A stretch of DNA of 64,000 bases from Prochlorococcus marinus str. MIT 9201 (GCF_000759955.1 NZ_JNAL01000005.1:1-64000); one strand, 5' to 3'; counted from the stretch's first letter, positions 1-8,341 are shown. The notes: a model not told the origin generated them from the sequence alone. Translations and numbers: made by a program.

Positions 1-235
1 TTCTTTTTTTAAATCAACATTAGGAGCAGACTCATTTTGAGATTTAAGATTATTTTCAGAGGGTGCAGCATTTTCTTTTTTTAAATCAACATTAGGAGCA
101 GACTTATTTTGAGATTTAAGATTATTTTCAGAGAGTGCAGCATTTTCTTTTTTTAAATCAACATTAGGAGCAGACTCATTTTGAGATTTAAGATTATTTT
201 CAGAGGGTGCAGCATTTTCTTTTTTTAGATCAACA
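1..235. repeat. 72-bp in-frame tandem repeat (24 residues per unit)
   Basis: The same 72-base unit recurs with landmarks at 3, 75, 147 and 219. Copies differ at only a few bases, for example ctcatt/cttatt and gagggt/gagagt, and the array runs off the left window edge. The period is a multiple of three and no copy carries a stop, so copy-number changes would keep the reading frame. Confidence 0.95.
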
Positions 236-390
236 TTAAAAGTAGAGTCATTTTGTGAATTAGGAATATTTTCATCCGAATTAGTTTCTTTTTCAGTTAT
301 GGATTTTTTTATTACCTCAGAGTTTGGTTTATTAGACTTGTCAGATATTCCTTTAATAACTTCAGCATTAGGTTCTAAATTTTCTTCCAT
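1..390 (-). CDS. Repeat-containing hydrophilic protein, 3' end outside the window
   Basis: The reading frame starts at ATG 390 and stays open for 130 codons to the window edge, so only the N-terminal part is visible. The first 55 or so residues are charged and Asn/Ser/Glu-rich. After that the protein is a near-perfect tandem repeat of 24 residues (72 bp). The units begin KKENAAPSENN and end APNVDL, with three full copies and part of a fourth. No signal peptide or membrane segment is seen in this part, and the composition suggests a disordered, low-complexity segment. The gene follows the two-TM acidic protein at 460-903 on the same strand after a 69-bp gap, so co-transcription is likely. The function is not recognised; any conserved domain would lie in the missing C-terminal part. 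Confidence 0.75.
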   Translation of the reverse strand, partial: MEENLEPNAEVIKGISDKSNKPNSEVIKKSITEKETNSDENIPNSQNDSTFNVDLKKENAAPSENNLKSQNESAPNVDLKKENAALSENNLKSQNKSAPNVDLKKENAAPSENNLKSQNESAPNVDLKKE

Positions 391-459
391 AAGAATTTTT
401 ATATATCACCTATTATAAATAAAAATAACCATTTTCATAATTTATATAATTTGGTTTTT

Positions 460-903
460 CTACCATTCATCATCATTATCATCCCAGTCATCTTCATTAT
501 TAAAACTATTTGAATAATTTTGATCCCTTTCAATATTATTTTCTTCTGTATTTTTGATTACTCTGTAATTAACAGATATCGTTGGTTGAGCATCTCTAAT
601 ATCCCTTTGTGGAGGCATCTCAATACTAGATTTCAAATTCTCTTCATTATTTTGCGTTTCATAATTTTCTTCAAAATTTTCGAAAGTATTTTTCTTATAA
701 CTAGATGATGAAGTGCCTAATAGTGTACTTATAAAAAAACCAGAAAAAAATGAAATACTGATTAACTTACCTATACTTACCTCTTGGACAACCCATTTAA
801 AATACCTAAATGAAGTATTTTGTTTATTATTTGTGTATAGTAAAATTTGAAATACTATTATCAAAAAAAAAGTTAATAATAAATATTTTTTCTTGAAAAT
901 CAT
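460..903 (-). CDS. Small two-TM protein with acidic-aromatic tail
   Basis: A 147-residue protein with two hydrophobic segments (about residues 7-23 and 47-63) separated by a short polar loop. The region after residue 65 is hydrophilic and Asn/Glu-rich and ends in a cluster of Asp, Glu and Trp (EDDWDDNDDEW). The two-TM start followed by a cytoplasmic tail resembles the LapA/DUF1049 layout, but I cannot confirm that family. It sits between the Zam-like gene (64 bp upstream on this strand) and the repeat protein (69 bp downstream), probably one transcript. Coding status is supported by the membrane segments and the lack of a better overlapping frame. Function unknown. Confidence 0.7.
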   Translation of the reverse strand: MIFKKKYLLLTFFLIIVFQILLYTNNKQNTSFRYFKWVVQEVSIGKLISISFFSGFFISTLLGTSSSSYKKNTFENFEENYETQNNEENLKSSIEMPPQRDIRDAQPTISVNYRVIKNTEENNIERDQNYSNSFNNEDDWDDNDDEW

Positions 904-967
904 TCTATAAAGTTATCTTCAGTTTTTTTTGGGTTGATATTTTCATTATTTATTTTTAGAAATTTAT

Positions 968-3190
968 TTAAATTAACTCTAAATCAATTTGATATTTAAG
1001 AATATCAACTTTTATGATTTTAACTTCTATTTCATCTCCAACTTTATATGATTTCTTAGATTTTCTTCCAATCAATTGATTTTGTCTTGATCTATATTCA
1101 TACCAATCATTATTTAGAGTGCTGACGTGAACAAGACCTTCAACGTCTAGTTCTGATATTTCGACAAAAAAACCATAACTTTGAACCGATAAAATAATTC
1201 CATTATAAATATTGCCTAATAATTTTTCAGCCTTTCTTACTTTCTTTATACTTATGATATTTGATTTATATTGATTAACTTTATACTTATATTCATTAAT
1301 TTTATCTATTACAAACTTATTAAATAATGTATCTATATTCTTTGAAATTGATGAATTAAATATATGCCAATCCACTAATTTTAAGGAGTTACTTTTCGCT
1401 AAATCTATTTCATTAATATTATTTTTCTTTGATTTCTTGCCATTTATTATCATATTAAATATACAGTACTGATTAATAAGATTAGTAAAGTCATATGCAG
1501 GAATTGTCCAAGGAGAAATAAATATGTTTTCTGATTCATCATTATTTGTATTTTCAGAAAATAGACTTACTTGATTTTCCTTAAATTCATTGATCAAAAG
1601 TTTATGTAAGATTCTTTTTTTATTATCATCACTGCATAACTTAATTACTTGACTAAATGATAAATTACCATCTTCATTTAGTTGTATATCATTATCGACG
1701 AATTCTGAATATTTAATGATTTCATTTGCATTAATGTAATCTATTCCCTTTAATAAGTATCCTGCACTTTTTAAGCCGTACTTATTTGAATGTTTGTACC
1801 ATATCAAATTCGCTTCATATAGTATTGGGGAGAGGTATGTTTGGCAATCTTCTTTTATTAATGGTGCAAAATATTCTTTTGAATATTCAGCTGGGTTGTG
1901 AATAAAAAATTCATCTAATGAATCTATTTTATTTAATGGACCAGGAATTTCCACCTTTCCTGTTAAAAGTTGTCTTTGTCTAAATGAACTTGCAATCTCA
2001 AGTATTTTATCTAAATCCTCTATGTATTCCTTTATTGGTTTTAATAATCTTGAGGTTATTCTAGTCTTACTTTTTCTAGATAGAAGTGCGTCAGTATGAT
2101 CACTCCCAACAACTAGAGTGCATCTTACCAAAGTGAGATGAAATGACCATTCAGTTATTTCATTGTCGCTGTTTATATGAAAGCAGATGCTTATTGCTTC
2201 ATTCTTTTCACCTAATTTAAATTCAGAATCATTTCTTATGTTTTCACTAAGATAGTTATGCCAACAATTCAATGAGGGTAATGATTCAAAGCTATTAAAG
2301 AATATTTCTAAGGATTTTTTAGTATTTAGTTCTACTCTTTCTGCGAGATTATTCGTGTGTATCCATAATTTAGTACTTCTGTCTTTTTCCTGCTCTATTT
2401 GAATCATAGGTAGCATTGGAGAATTATCAGAATTCCAACTTTTGAACAAATAAGAGTTTTTTTCTGATAAGTCTATTCTTTTCTGTTTTTCTATTTTCTT
2501 AGATTCAATAAGTTTCGCATTTTTTAATTTAACGATATTGCTTTTTGATAAAACAAAATCTGTATCTAATTCCTCATTACTATTAAGTTGTAGTTCTTGT
2601 ATTACATGGCCTAGGCCTTCTTCTTGACATATAGGGAATCTATCAATCTCAACTTTGACTATATTCTTATTTTCTGGTTTATAAATGTATTGTTTATCCT
2701 CTTTTGGAAGTTTTATTTTAGAAAGGATCCTATCATCGATAGGAATAGCGTATATATCATTGTTTATTATTTCAACTTTAGAGAGAAGTATTTGATTTGT
2801 CCTCTCAAGAATACAATCGACTATTCCCTCCGGTGATCTTCTTCTATACCCCTCTTTTATTATCCTTACTAAAACTTTATCTCCATTCCATGCATAATTA
2901 AGGAGATTTTCTTTAATGTAGATATCCTCTTTGTTTTTCCCCCTTACCGCAAAGCAATAACCCTTACTGCTGCACCTTATTTTGGCAACAATATGCTTGC
3001 TATGTTGCTTGCAAGTATATTCATTGTCTTCGTTTTTATTTATTATTTCTAGTTTTTCTAGTGCCGTTAAAGCTATTGCTAATTTATCCTTTTCAGATTT
3101 CTTTGTTATTTTTAAGGTTCTACATAATTTTTTAAATTCTAATCCTTCTGATTGATCCAAATTATTAATTATTGACGATGCTGAGAACAT
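968..3190 (-). CDS. zam: Zam-like RNase R/II-family protein lacking catalytic residues
   Basis: A 740-residue protein with RNase R-like order: N-terminal helical region (1-55), cold-shock/OB segment (about 60-130), degenerate RNB domain (about 240-620) and C-terminal S1 domain (about 655-738, including GFFVEISE and EGLVHVS). The RNB entry R-x-D-L is at 238-241 and the strand equal to 'LxxHI' is LWIHTNNLAERV at 275-286. Between them the usual acidic cluster DxxxxxDxDDA is replaced by SWNSDNSPML (251-260). The usual TSPLRRYxDL motif reads ISPWTIPAYDF. It is therefore probably not an active exoribonuclease. Architecture and host match cyanobacterial Zam, named from an acetazolamide-resistance locus in Synechocystis. 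It may act in RNA binding. Start ATG at 3190; likely first gene of a transcript with the two genes downstream. Confidence 0.8.
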   Translation of the reverse strand: MFSASSIINNLDQSEGLEFKKLCRTLKITKKSEKDKLAIALTALEKLEIINKNEDNEYTCKQHSKHIVAKIRCSSKGYCFAVRGKNKEDIYIKENLLNYAWNGDKVLVRIIKEGYRRRSPEGIVDCILERTNQILLSKVEIINNDIYAIPIDDRILSKIKLPKEDKQYIYKPENKNIVKVEIDRFPICQEEGLGHVIQELQLNSNEELDTDFVLSKSNIVKLKNAKLIESKKIEKQKRIDLSEKNSYLFKSWNSDNSPMLPMIQIEQEKDRSTKLWIHTNNLAERVELNTKKSLEIFFNSFESLPSLNCWHNYLSENIRNDSEFKLGEKNEAISICFHINSDNEITEWSFHLTLVRCTLVVGSDHTDALLSRKSKTRITSRLLKPIKEYIEDLDKILEIASSFRQRQLLTGKVEIPGPLNKIDSLDEFFIHNPAEYSKEYFAPLIKEDCQTYLSPILYEANLIWYKHSNKYGLKSAGYLLKGIDYINANEIIKYSEFVDNDIQLNEDGNLSFSQVIKLCSDDNKKRILHKLLINEFKENQVSLFSENTNNDESENIFISPWTIPAYDFTNLINQYCIFNMIINGKKSKKNNINEIDLAKSNSLKLVDWHIFNSSISKNIDTLFNKFVIDKINEYKYKVNQYKSNIISIKKVRKAEKLLGNIYNGIILSVQSYGFFVEISELDVEGLVHVSTLNNDWYEYRSRQNQLIGRKSKKSYKVGDEIEVKIIKVDILKYQIDLELI

Positions 3191-3261
3191 AGGATTAATA
3201 AAATTATGAATCGATTAGGTTGGATATACTTCATTATTACACCTTTTATCCAAGCTTAAAA

Positions 3262-3573
3262 CTAATTATCTTCTTTATCTTCTTTTTCTTCTTTGTCCAT
3301 GGCGAAGGAATTTACAAAAAGTCTAATGCCAATTATAAAAAATGTTATTGAGGCTATTGATTTAAGAACAACTTCGGGTAAAAAACTTGAAATAGAACCA
3401 CCTGTTAATGCTCCTATTAAACTTGCGAAGACAAGTGCGGAAGAAGATCCCAAAAATACTGCCAATGGTTTGTTAGAGGTACCGCTTATAGTTAAGGTGG
3501 CGAGTTGGGTTTTATCTCCTAATTCAGCTATGAAAACAGTTAGAAATGTAGATAGTAATAAACTTAGTACCAT
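3262..3573 (-). CDS. Half-size UPF0016 (GDT1/Mnx) cation transporter, second subunit
   Basis: A 103-residue membrane protein with the UPF0016 signature ELGDKTQLAT near residue 17 and about three hydrophobic segments, ending in a charged KEEKEDKED tail. Full-length GDT1/PAM71/Mnx proteins contain two copies of this unit in about 200 residues. Here each copy is a separate gene, and the partner is the gene immediately upstream: its TAA is directly followed by this ATG. The family exports or moves Mn2+ (and Ca2+) across thylakoid or plasma membranes. The likely active form is a heterodimer (inference). Short half-size members are known in other cyanobacteria, so this is not a fresh frameshift: each half has its own start, stop and complete motif. 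Confidence 0.88.
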   Translation of the reverse strand: MVLSLLLSTFLTVFIAELGDKTQLATLTISGTSNKPLAVFLGSSSALVFASLIGALTGGSISSFLPEVVLKSIASITFFIIGIRLFVNSFAMDKEEKEDKEDN

Positions 3574-3900
3574 TTATAAATAATTTTTAAAAGTATCGTA
3601 GGCTAGAAATAGACTAACAATCACCATTAAAGCACCAGTAGATAAAGCAAATTTGCTAGGAGATATTTTTTTTGATAACCATTTGCCAATAAGAACTCCC
3701 ACTACACTAGAGCTTATTAAAGCCAAAGAACTTCCTAGAAAAACATTTATTGGCTTCCCCGATTCAGCGGAAAGCATGAGAGTAGCTATCTGAGTTTTAT
3801 CACCAAGTTCAGCAATAAAAATTGTTGTGAAAGTTGTAAAAAATATAGAAAAAAAACCTTTTTCTATATTGTTCTCATTTTTTTCTAATTTACTATTCAT
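3574..3900 (-). CDS. Half-size UPF0016 (GDT1/Mnx) cation transporter, first subunit
   Basis: A 108-residue protein with the motif ELGDKTQIAT near residue 31, preceded by a hydrophilic N-terminus and a TM segment, followed by two more hydrophobic stretches. It is homologous to the next gene but clearly diverged, with the two halves sharing ELGDKTQ and VFLGSSxAL. Its start overlaps the stop of the Cys-cluster gene upstream (ATGA-type, 4 bp) and its stop abuts the next start, so the three genes are translationally coupled. Predicted role: one half of a Mn2+ exchanger keeping cytosolic and lumenal manganese in balance for photosystem II. Function is from family knowledge; the pairing is inferred from gene order. 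Confidence 0.88.
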   Translation of the reverse strand: MNSKLEKNENNIEKGFFSIFFTTFTTIFIAELGDKTQIATLMLSAESGKPINVFLGSSLALISSSVVGVLIGKWLSKKISPSKFALSTGALMVIVSLFLAYDTFKNYL

Positions 3901-4244
3901 TTTCCTGAGATTGCTATTCTGAAATTTTTCATCTCTTTACTTTTGTATCCATAATTTGATGAAATATGTTGTTTGCAGCAATCTATAAGAAATTTGTCAC
4001 CTGATTTCAAATATCCTTTAAATGCAGTAGAAAATTCACTTACTCGGCAAAAATGTGGTCTGGTTTCATAAATTAAGCATTTTTTCTTTTCTCTGTCCAG
4101 GTTTTTACACCAACCGTCTTTAGCAGTCATCGAATTTATCAAAGCTATATCTTCTTTGTTAAGTTTGTCAGCCAAATCGCTTCTTTCGTTCAAGTCGAAT
4201 TTACAACAAGCTCCGCAATTTTCAATACATGTCCATGATTTCAT
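3897..4244 (-). CDS. YkgJ-family Cys-cluster metal-binding protein
   Basis: A 115-residue protein with the YkgJ/UPF0153-type pattern: C6, C10, C13 and C14 (CIENCGACC), then C46, C56, C66 (RPHFCR) and a CC pair near residue 89. This family is annotated as putative zinc- or iron-chelating. It is first in a tight three-gene unit with the two half-size UPF0016 transporters (4-bp overlap with the next gene). That coupling suggests it handles a metal linked to that transporter, for example as a chaperone or sensor (inference). No signal peptide, so probably cytosolic. Confidence 0.85.
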   Translation of the reverse strand: MKSWTCIENCGACCKFDLNERSDLADKLNKEDIALINSMTAKDGWCKNLDREKKKCLIYETRPHFCRVSEFSTAFKGYLKSGDKFLIDCCKQHISSNYGYKSKEMKNFRIAISGK

Positions 4245-4326
4245 GATTTAATTCAATCTTGTAACGTATCAGTACAGTTTCATCATTTATTTGTAAAAAT
4301 AGTATCACAAAACATATTCATTAATC

Positions 4327-4404
4327 ATGGCAACACTTATTCCTTTAGCTGTAGTTGCGTTAGCAGGACCAGCAATAATTGCGCTTATATTTTACCGTAA
4401 ATAA
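4327..4404 (+). CDS. 25-residue single-TM peptide, possible Psb30 (Ycf12)
   Basis: ATG 4327 to TAA 4402-4404 encodes 25 residues: a hydrophobic helix containing ALAGPAIIALIF and a basic end (YRK). This size and the Ala-Gly-Pro in mid-membrane resemble Psb30/Ycf12, a one-helix photosystem II subunit near the reaction-centre edge. It could be another one-helix photosynthetic subunit. It stands alone on the plus strand between a divergent gene and the HAD gene, which begins 15 bp later. Coding status rests on the clean hydrophobic segment and placement; the specific name is tentative. Confidence 0.55.
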   Translation: MATLIPLAVVALAGPAIIALIFYRK

Positions 4405-4419
4405 AATAAATTCTTTTTG

Positions 4420-5181
4420 GTGACTTATCTTAAGGGTGTTTATTGGGATTTAGATGGTACTATCGCAAATACTGAATTAGAGGCTCATTTACCTGCTTTT
4501 AATAATGCTTTCAATGATCTTGGTATTAAGTGGAATTGGGACGCTAATAAATACATAAAACTTTTGAAGATAAATGGTGGCAAAAATAGGATTGCTTATT
4601 ACGCTAAATCGAATAATGATGATTTCTCAGAAGATTTAATTCTTAAAATTCATGAAACAAAGCAATTTCATTATTTAGAAATTATAAAAAAAAATTGCGT
4701 TAGTTTCAAAACTGGTGTATCTAGATTAATAAATGAATTACATAGAAAAAAAGTAAGACAATTTATTGTTACTTCAAGTTCAAGAAATCAAGTTGATCTT
4801 CTTGTTGAATACCTTTTTAATGGCTTCAATCCTTTTGAGTTCATTATTTCAAGTGAGGATGTGGAATTAAAGAAACCAAATCCTTTGCCTTATTTAAAGG
4901 CTATTCAATTAAGTGGTATAAACAAAAATAACTCAATTGTTTTCGAAGACTCCAATCCAGGATTGAAATCTTCATTGGCAGCTAACTTACCCACAATTTA
5001 TGTCCCTTCAAATATCCCAATTGTTCTTGAAGACAATATTCATTTAGATTGTATTTTAGACAGTCTTGGTGATGATAATAATGTGGCAAATGTAATTAAA
5101 GGCCCTAAACTAAAAAAATCATATGTTGACTATAGTTTTCTAAGTGATTATTTAGTGTCTTTTAGTAATGCAAAAAACTAA
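4420..5181 (+). CDS. CbbY-like HAD phosphatase
   Basis: About 253 residues. HAD motif I is YWDLDGT near the N-terminus (nucleophile DxD), motif II is VTSSSR, motif III is the Lys in ELKKPNPLPY and motif IV is FEDSNPGLKSS. The cap inserted between motifs I and II is helical, as in CbbY/phosphoglucomutase-like members. CbbY in phototrophs removes xylulose-1,5-bisphosphate, an inhibitor of Rubisco; whether this copy does so is inferred. Two adjacent non-ATG starts exist, TTG 4417 and GTG 4420; I chose GTG. The last 14 bp overlap the next gene. Confidence 0.85.
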   Translation: MTYLKGVYWDLDGTIANTELEAHLPAFNNAFNDLGIKWNWDANKYIKLLKINGGKNRIAYYAKSNNDDFSEDLILKIHETKQFHYLEIIKKNCVSFKTGVSRLINELHRKKVRQFIVTSSSRNQVDLLVEYLFNGFNPFEFIISSEDVELKKPNPLPYLKAIQLSGINKNNSIVFEDSNPGLKSSLAANLPTIYVPSNIPIVLEDNIHLDCILDSLGDDNNVANVIKGPKLKKSYVDYSFLSDYLVSFSNAKN

Positions 5182-5494
5182 TTTTTCTAGAATTACCTAC
5201 CAGTTAAATAATATATTTTTTGGCTTTCTAAGTGATACTTGGAGAACAAAATCTATTGGTCTAATTTCTGTTTTGACAGGTTATTTTTTGTTCGCTAATT
5301 TTCTTACAAAATTTATATCTGAAGGCAAAAATGAGTTAATTATGGTTCCAATAATTATTTTTTTTATTGAAATAATTATAAGAATTAAACCCGCCGCAAG
5401 TTCAAAATTTTATTATTTATGGACCGTAATTGATAAATTAAGAATTGGTGCAATTTATGCCGTTATACTTGAGGCATTTAAATTAGGATCTTAA
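5168..5494 (+). CDS. DUF565 membrane protein
   Basis: A 108-residue protein with two or three hydrophobic segments. It carries the DUF565 hallmarks: a 'W-R' segment (DTWRTKSIGLIS) before the first TM and a C-terminal ending A-x-x-L-E-A-F-K-L-G-S. DUF565 is found in cyanobacteria and plastids and its function is not known. It overlaps the HAD gene by 14 bp, so the two are probably translated together. It ends 4 bp before the convergent rpmF stop, with little room for separate terminators. Confidence 0.85.
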   Translation: MQKTNFSRITYQLNNIFFGFLSDTWRTKSIGLISVLTGYFLFANFLTKFISEGKNELIMVPIIIFFIEIIIRIKPAASSKFYYLWTVIDKLRIGAIYAVILEAFKLGS

Positions 5495-5497
5495 AAG

Positions 5498-5668
5498 CTA
5501 TTCTTCTTCTTCTTCTTCAATAGGATAGACAAATCCCTGAGCTTTACCGGTTAAAACTGATTTACCTAAAGATATAGCTTTTTGAGCTGCTCTTGCTGCT
5601 TTCCCTTTCCAGACAGCGTGCCTTTGGTTCCTTTTGCTCTTTGATTTTTTCTTCTTTGGTACAGCCAT
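5498..5668 (-). CDS. rpmF: 50S ribosomal protein L32
   Basis: Encodes 56 residues starting [20 protein letters not shown], the standard bacterial/plastid L32 start. It lacks the zinc-binding cysteines found in some L32 paralogues. The C-terminus ends in a run of six Glu (GAA repeats) after GFVYPI, an unusual acidic tail on an otherwise basic protein. It is convergent with the DUF565 gene and divergent from the FtsH-like gene. Confidence 0.95.
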   Translation of the reverse strand: MAVPKKKKSKSKRNQRHAVWKGKAARAAQKAISLGKSVLTGKAQGFVYPIEEEEEE

Positions 5669-5763
5669 TCTGTTTCTTTATTTCCATATAATAATATAAC
5701 CTTTAACTGGTTATCTCCAAAACTTTTGACTATATTTTGTTTATATACGTCAATTTTTTAAAT

Positions 5764-5777
5764 AAGCATATATGCTT
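5764..5777. promoter_or_regulatory. 14-bp perfect palindrome before the FtsH-like gene
   Basis: AAGCATATATGCTT is a perfect dyad lying 22 bp upstream of the GTG start at 5800, in the gap between divergent rpmF and the FtsH-like gene. It could be an operator, or chance in AT-rich DNA. No regulator can be assigned. Confidence 0.3.
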
Positions 5778-5799
5778 TATAAATCACTTATAGAGATTA

Positions 5800-7554
5800 G
5801 TGTTTAGACCAAAATTCTCATATTCAGATTCTAAATCAAGTTATTCGGATCTTTTAGAAGATATAGAGACGGGGAAAATAGAATCAATTTTTTTCTATCC
5901 TAGGCAGAGGGAAATTGATGTTCTGTATAAAAATGGCGATAAATTTAAAATACCTATCCTTTACAACGATCAATTAATCCTTGAAAAGGCTACCGAAAAT
6001 AAGGTGGATCTCACTATTAACAATAGTAGAAAAGAAGCCTCAGCTGCTAATTCGTTTGCTTCAATAAGCCTTTTACTGATTTTCATATTAGCTATAGTTT
6101 TAATCTTGAGGAGTACATCAAAATTGGCTTCCAGAGCCTTTGGTTTTACCAAAAATCAAGCTAAATTTGTAACTATTGATGATGTAGAAACGAGATTCGA
6201 TGATGTAGCTGGTGTCCCTGAAGCAGCTGAGGAATTAAAAGAGGTAATAACATTTTTGAAAGAACCAAAGAAATTTGAAAATCTTGGAGCAAAAGTTCCT
6301 AAGGGAGTTCTTTTAATTGGCCCACCAGGAACAGGTAAAACGTTATTGGCTAAAGCAATTGCTGGTGAATCAGGAGTGCCTTTTCTCTCAATATCGGCAT
6401 CAGAGTTTGTAGAACTTTTTGTCGGTGTTGGTGCAAGCCGAGTTCGGGATCTATTCTCTAAGGCTAAGGACAAATCTCCTTGTATAATTTTCATTGATGA
6501 AATTGATTCTATTGGAAGGCAAAGAGGGTCTGGTATCGGAGGTGGAAATGATGAAAGAGAACAAACCCTTAATCAGCTTCTAACTGAATTAGATGGTTTT
6601 GCTGATAATTCCGGGATTATTGTTTTAGCAGCAACAAATAGACCAGATATTTTGGATGCAGCATTATTAAGACCAGGTAGATTTGATAGAAAAATTGAAG
6701 TCATGCTTCCAGATTTAGATGGAAGAAAAAAAATTCTATCAGTTCACTCACTTTCCAAACCACTTTCAAACGATGTTGACTTAGGATATTGGGCTTCTAG
6801 AACAGTTGGATTTTCTGGAGCAGATCTTGCAAATTTGATGAACGAGAGTGCTATTCATTGTGCAAGAGATGAATCTAAATTAATCAGTGATCTTCATATA
6901 GAAAATGCTCTTGATAAGATTACGATTGGCCTGAGAAGTTCATTAATAACTTCTCCAAATATGAAAAAAATTATTGCTTATAACGAGGTAGGCAGAGCGA
7001 TTGTATCTGCCGTCAGGAATGGAATTGAATCAGTTGATAAGATTACGATCTTACCTAGATCTGGATCTATAGGAGGATATACAAAAATATGCCCTGACGA
7101 AGATGTAATTTCTAGTGGCTTGATTTCAAAAAAATTATTATTTTCAAAAATTGAAATTGCTTTAGCTGGAAGAGCAGCAGAAACCATAGTTTTTGGTGAA
7201 AGTGAAATTACACAATGCTCCTTAAACGATATCTCCTATGCGACAAATATCGTAAGGGAAATGGTTACAAAATATGGATTTTCAATTATTGGTCCAATTT
7301 CAATGGATTCCAATAATAATGAAATGTATTTAGGAGATGGATTATTTAGAAGAAAGCCTCTAATAGCAGAAAATACTAGTTCTAGAATAGATAATGAAAT
7401 CATAAATATTTCTAAAATTTCATTAAATAATTCAATAAAAATATTGAAAAAAAATAGAGTCTTACTAGATAAATTAGTTGATATACTTTTAAATCAAGAA
7501 ACTATAGATAAAAAAGTTTTTCAATTAACAACTTCTAAATTGTTGAAAGTTTGA
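5800..7554 (+). CDS. FtsH-like AAA+ protein with lost zinc-protease motif
   Basis: A 584-residue FtsH homologue. The AAA+ domain looks intact: Walker A GPPGTGKT (174-181), Walker B IIFIDEID (229-236) and the SRH around ATNRPDILD (278-286) with RPGRFDRK (291-298). The metalloprotease motif HExGH is replaced by NEVGR at 395-399: both zinc-binding His are gone, while E396 and the distal Asp (D477 in LNDI) remain. The N-terminus starts directly in the extra-membrane domain and only one TM is seen (86-105). An in-frame TAG just upstream (5791-5793) excludes a longer start. It is therefore probably a pseudo-protease, comparable in logic to plastid FtsHi, that unfolds substrates or joins hetero-hexamers with active FtsH. 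Start GTG. Confidence 0.9.
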   Translation: MFRPKFSYSDSKSSYSDLLEDIETGKIESIFFYPRQREIDVLYKNGDKFKIPILYNDQLILEKATENKVDLTINNSRKEASAANSFASISLLLIFILAIVLILRSTSKLASRAFGFTKNQAKFVTIDDVETRFDDVAGVPEAAEELKEVITFLKEPKKFENLGAKVPKGVLLIGPPGTGKTLLAKAIAGESGVPFLSISASEFVELFVGVGASRVRDLFSKAKDKSPCIIFIDEIDSIGRQRGSGIGGGNDEREQTLNQLLTELDGFADNSGIIVLAATNRPDILDAALLRPGRFDRKIEVMLPDLDGRKKILSVHSLSKPLSNDVDLGYWASRTVGFSGADLANLMNESAIHCARDESKLISDLHIENALDKITIGLRSSLITSPNMKKIIAYNEVGRAIVSAVRNGIESVDKITILPRSGSIGGYTKICPDEDVISSGLISKKLLFSKIEIALAGRAAETIVFGESEITQCSLNDISYATNIVREMVTKYGFSIIGPISMDSNNNEMYLGDGLFRRKPLIAENTSSRIDNEIINISKISLNNSIKILKKNRVLLDKLVDILLNQETIDKKVFQLTTSKLLKV

Positions 7555-7588
7555 TTTAACTGTTTTAAATTTAAAAAAAAATATTTTC

Positions 7589-8341
7589 TTGATAATTAAA
7601 AACAATACAACGAAGTTATTAGTTACGATTTCTTTCTTACTAATTCTTCCATTGGTTCAAAAACAATGGTTTAATTTGTATTCATTCAATATTAATAATG
7701 TTTCATTTTATTCAATCCTTTACTATTTGAGCGGTGCAATATGTCCATCTTTAGTGTGTTTAAACTCTTTAAAAAACTATACATACTACAATTTTAATAA
7801 GGATATGATTCATAGTAAAAAAATAATTAAAGGTAAAAGATTATTATTCTTTGTAGCAATAAATTTAATATTTCTATCTTACTTTATAGCTGTATATATA
7901 TATATAAATTTTGATCTCATATTTAATTTATTTCTTGAAGGAATTAATATACCAAAACCCGATATTCCACAGTTAAGTTTATCCATATTCTTAATTTCTA
8001 TTTTATTAATTTTTAAGAAATCTAGGTTTCTTTTAAAAAAAATAATATTGGTAAATTTTATTTTGATTTCTATCTATCTTTGGCATCTTCAAATTAATAA
8101 TATTAGTGTTGATGATCAGTTTCATATTTATAGATATTTTGGTTTAAATGACTTGAATTTAATTAATCTTTTTATATTAGTCTCTATAGAAATTTCTTTT
8201 TTTACGTGGTCCTTAATATCATATAAAACTAATTTAAGCGATTGGATCGTAGCCATACCTCAAAAGGGGGATTTGATCCCCATTTTGAATATGTTTATTT
8301 TTTATTTTTTTATAATTATTTACTACTCAATACTTACTTAA
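7589..8341 (+). CDS. Multi-pass membrane protein, unknown function
   Basis: About 250 residues with six or seven hydrophobic segments. The second contains YYLSGAICPSLVCLNSL; short basic loops separate the others. I do not recognise the family. The start is TTG at 7589, 34 bp after the FtsH-like gene; no ATG is near. Same direction and close spacing suggest one transcript. A hairpin GGGGAT-TTG-ATCCCC lies inside the coding region at 8267-8281. The gene converges on the peroxiredoxin gene 16 bp away. Confidence 0.7.
   Translation: MIIKNNTTKLLVTISFLLILPLVQKQWFNLYSFNINNVSFYSILYYLSGAICPSLVCLNSLKNYTYYNFNKDMIHSKKIIKGKRLLFFVAINLIFLSYFIAVYIYINFDLIFNLFLEGINIPKPDIPQLSLSIFLISILLIFKKSRFLLKKIILVNFILISIYLWHLQINNISVDDQFHIYRYFGLNDLNLINLFILVSIEISFFTWSLISYKTNLSDWIVAIPQKGDLIPILNMFIFYFFIIIYYSILT

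Noticed and set aside
1-235. CRISPR-like array
   Set aside because: The repeats are directly adjacent, have no spacers, and are in frame within an open coding sequence.
3262-3900. Frameshifted full-length Mn exporter
   Set aside because: Each half has its own start, stop and full ELGDKT motif, and half-size members are known in other cyanobacteria.
8267-8281. Terminator GGGGAT-TTG-ATCCCC
   Set aside because: It lies inside a coding region about 60 bp before the stop and has no T run; the bases encode GDLIPI in a well-formed protein.
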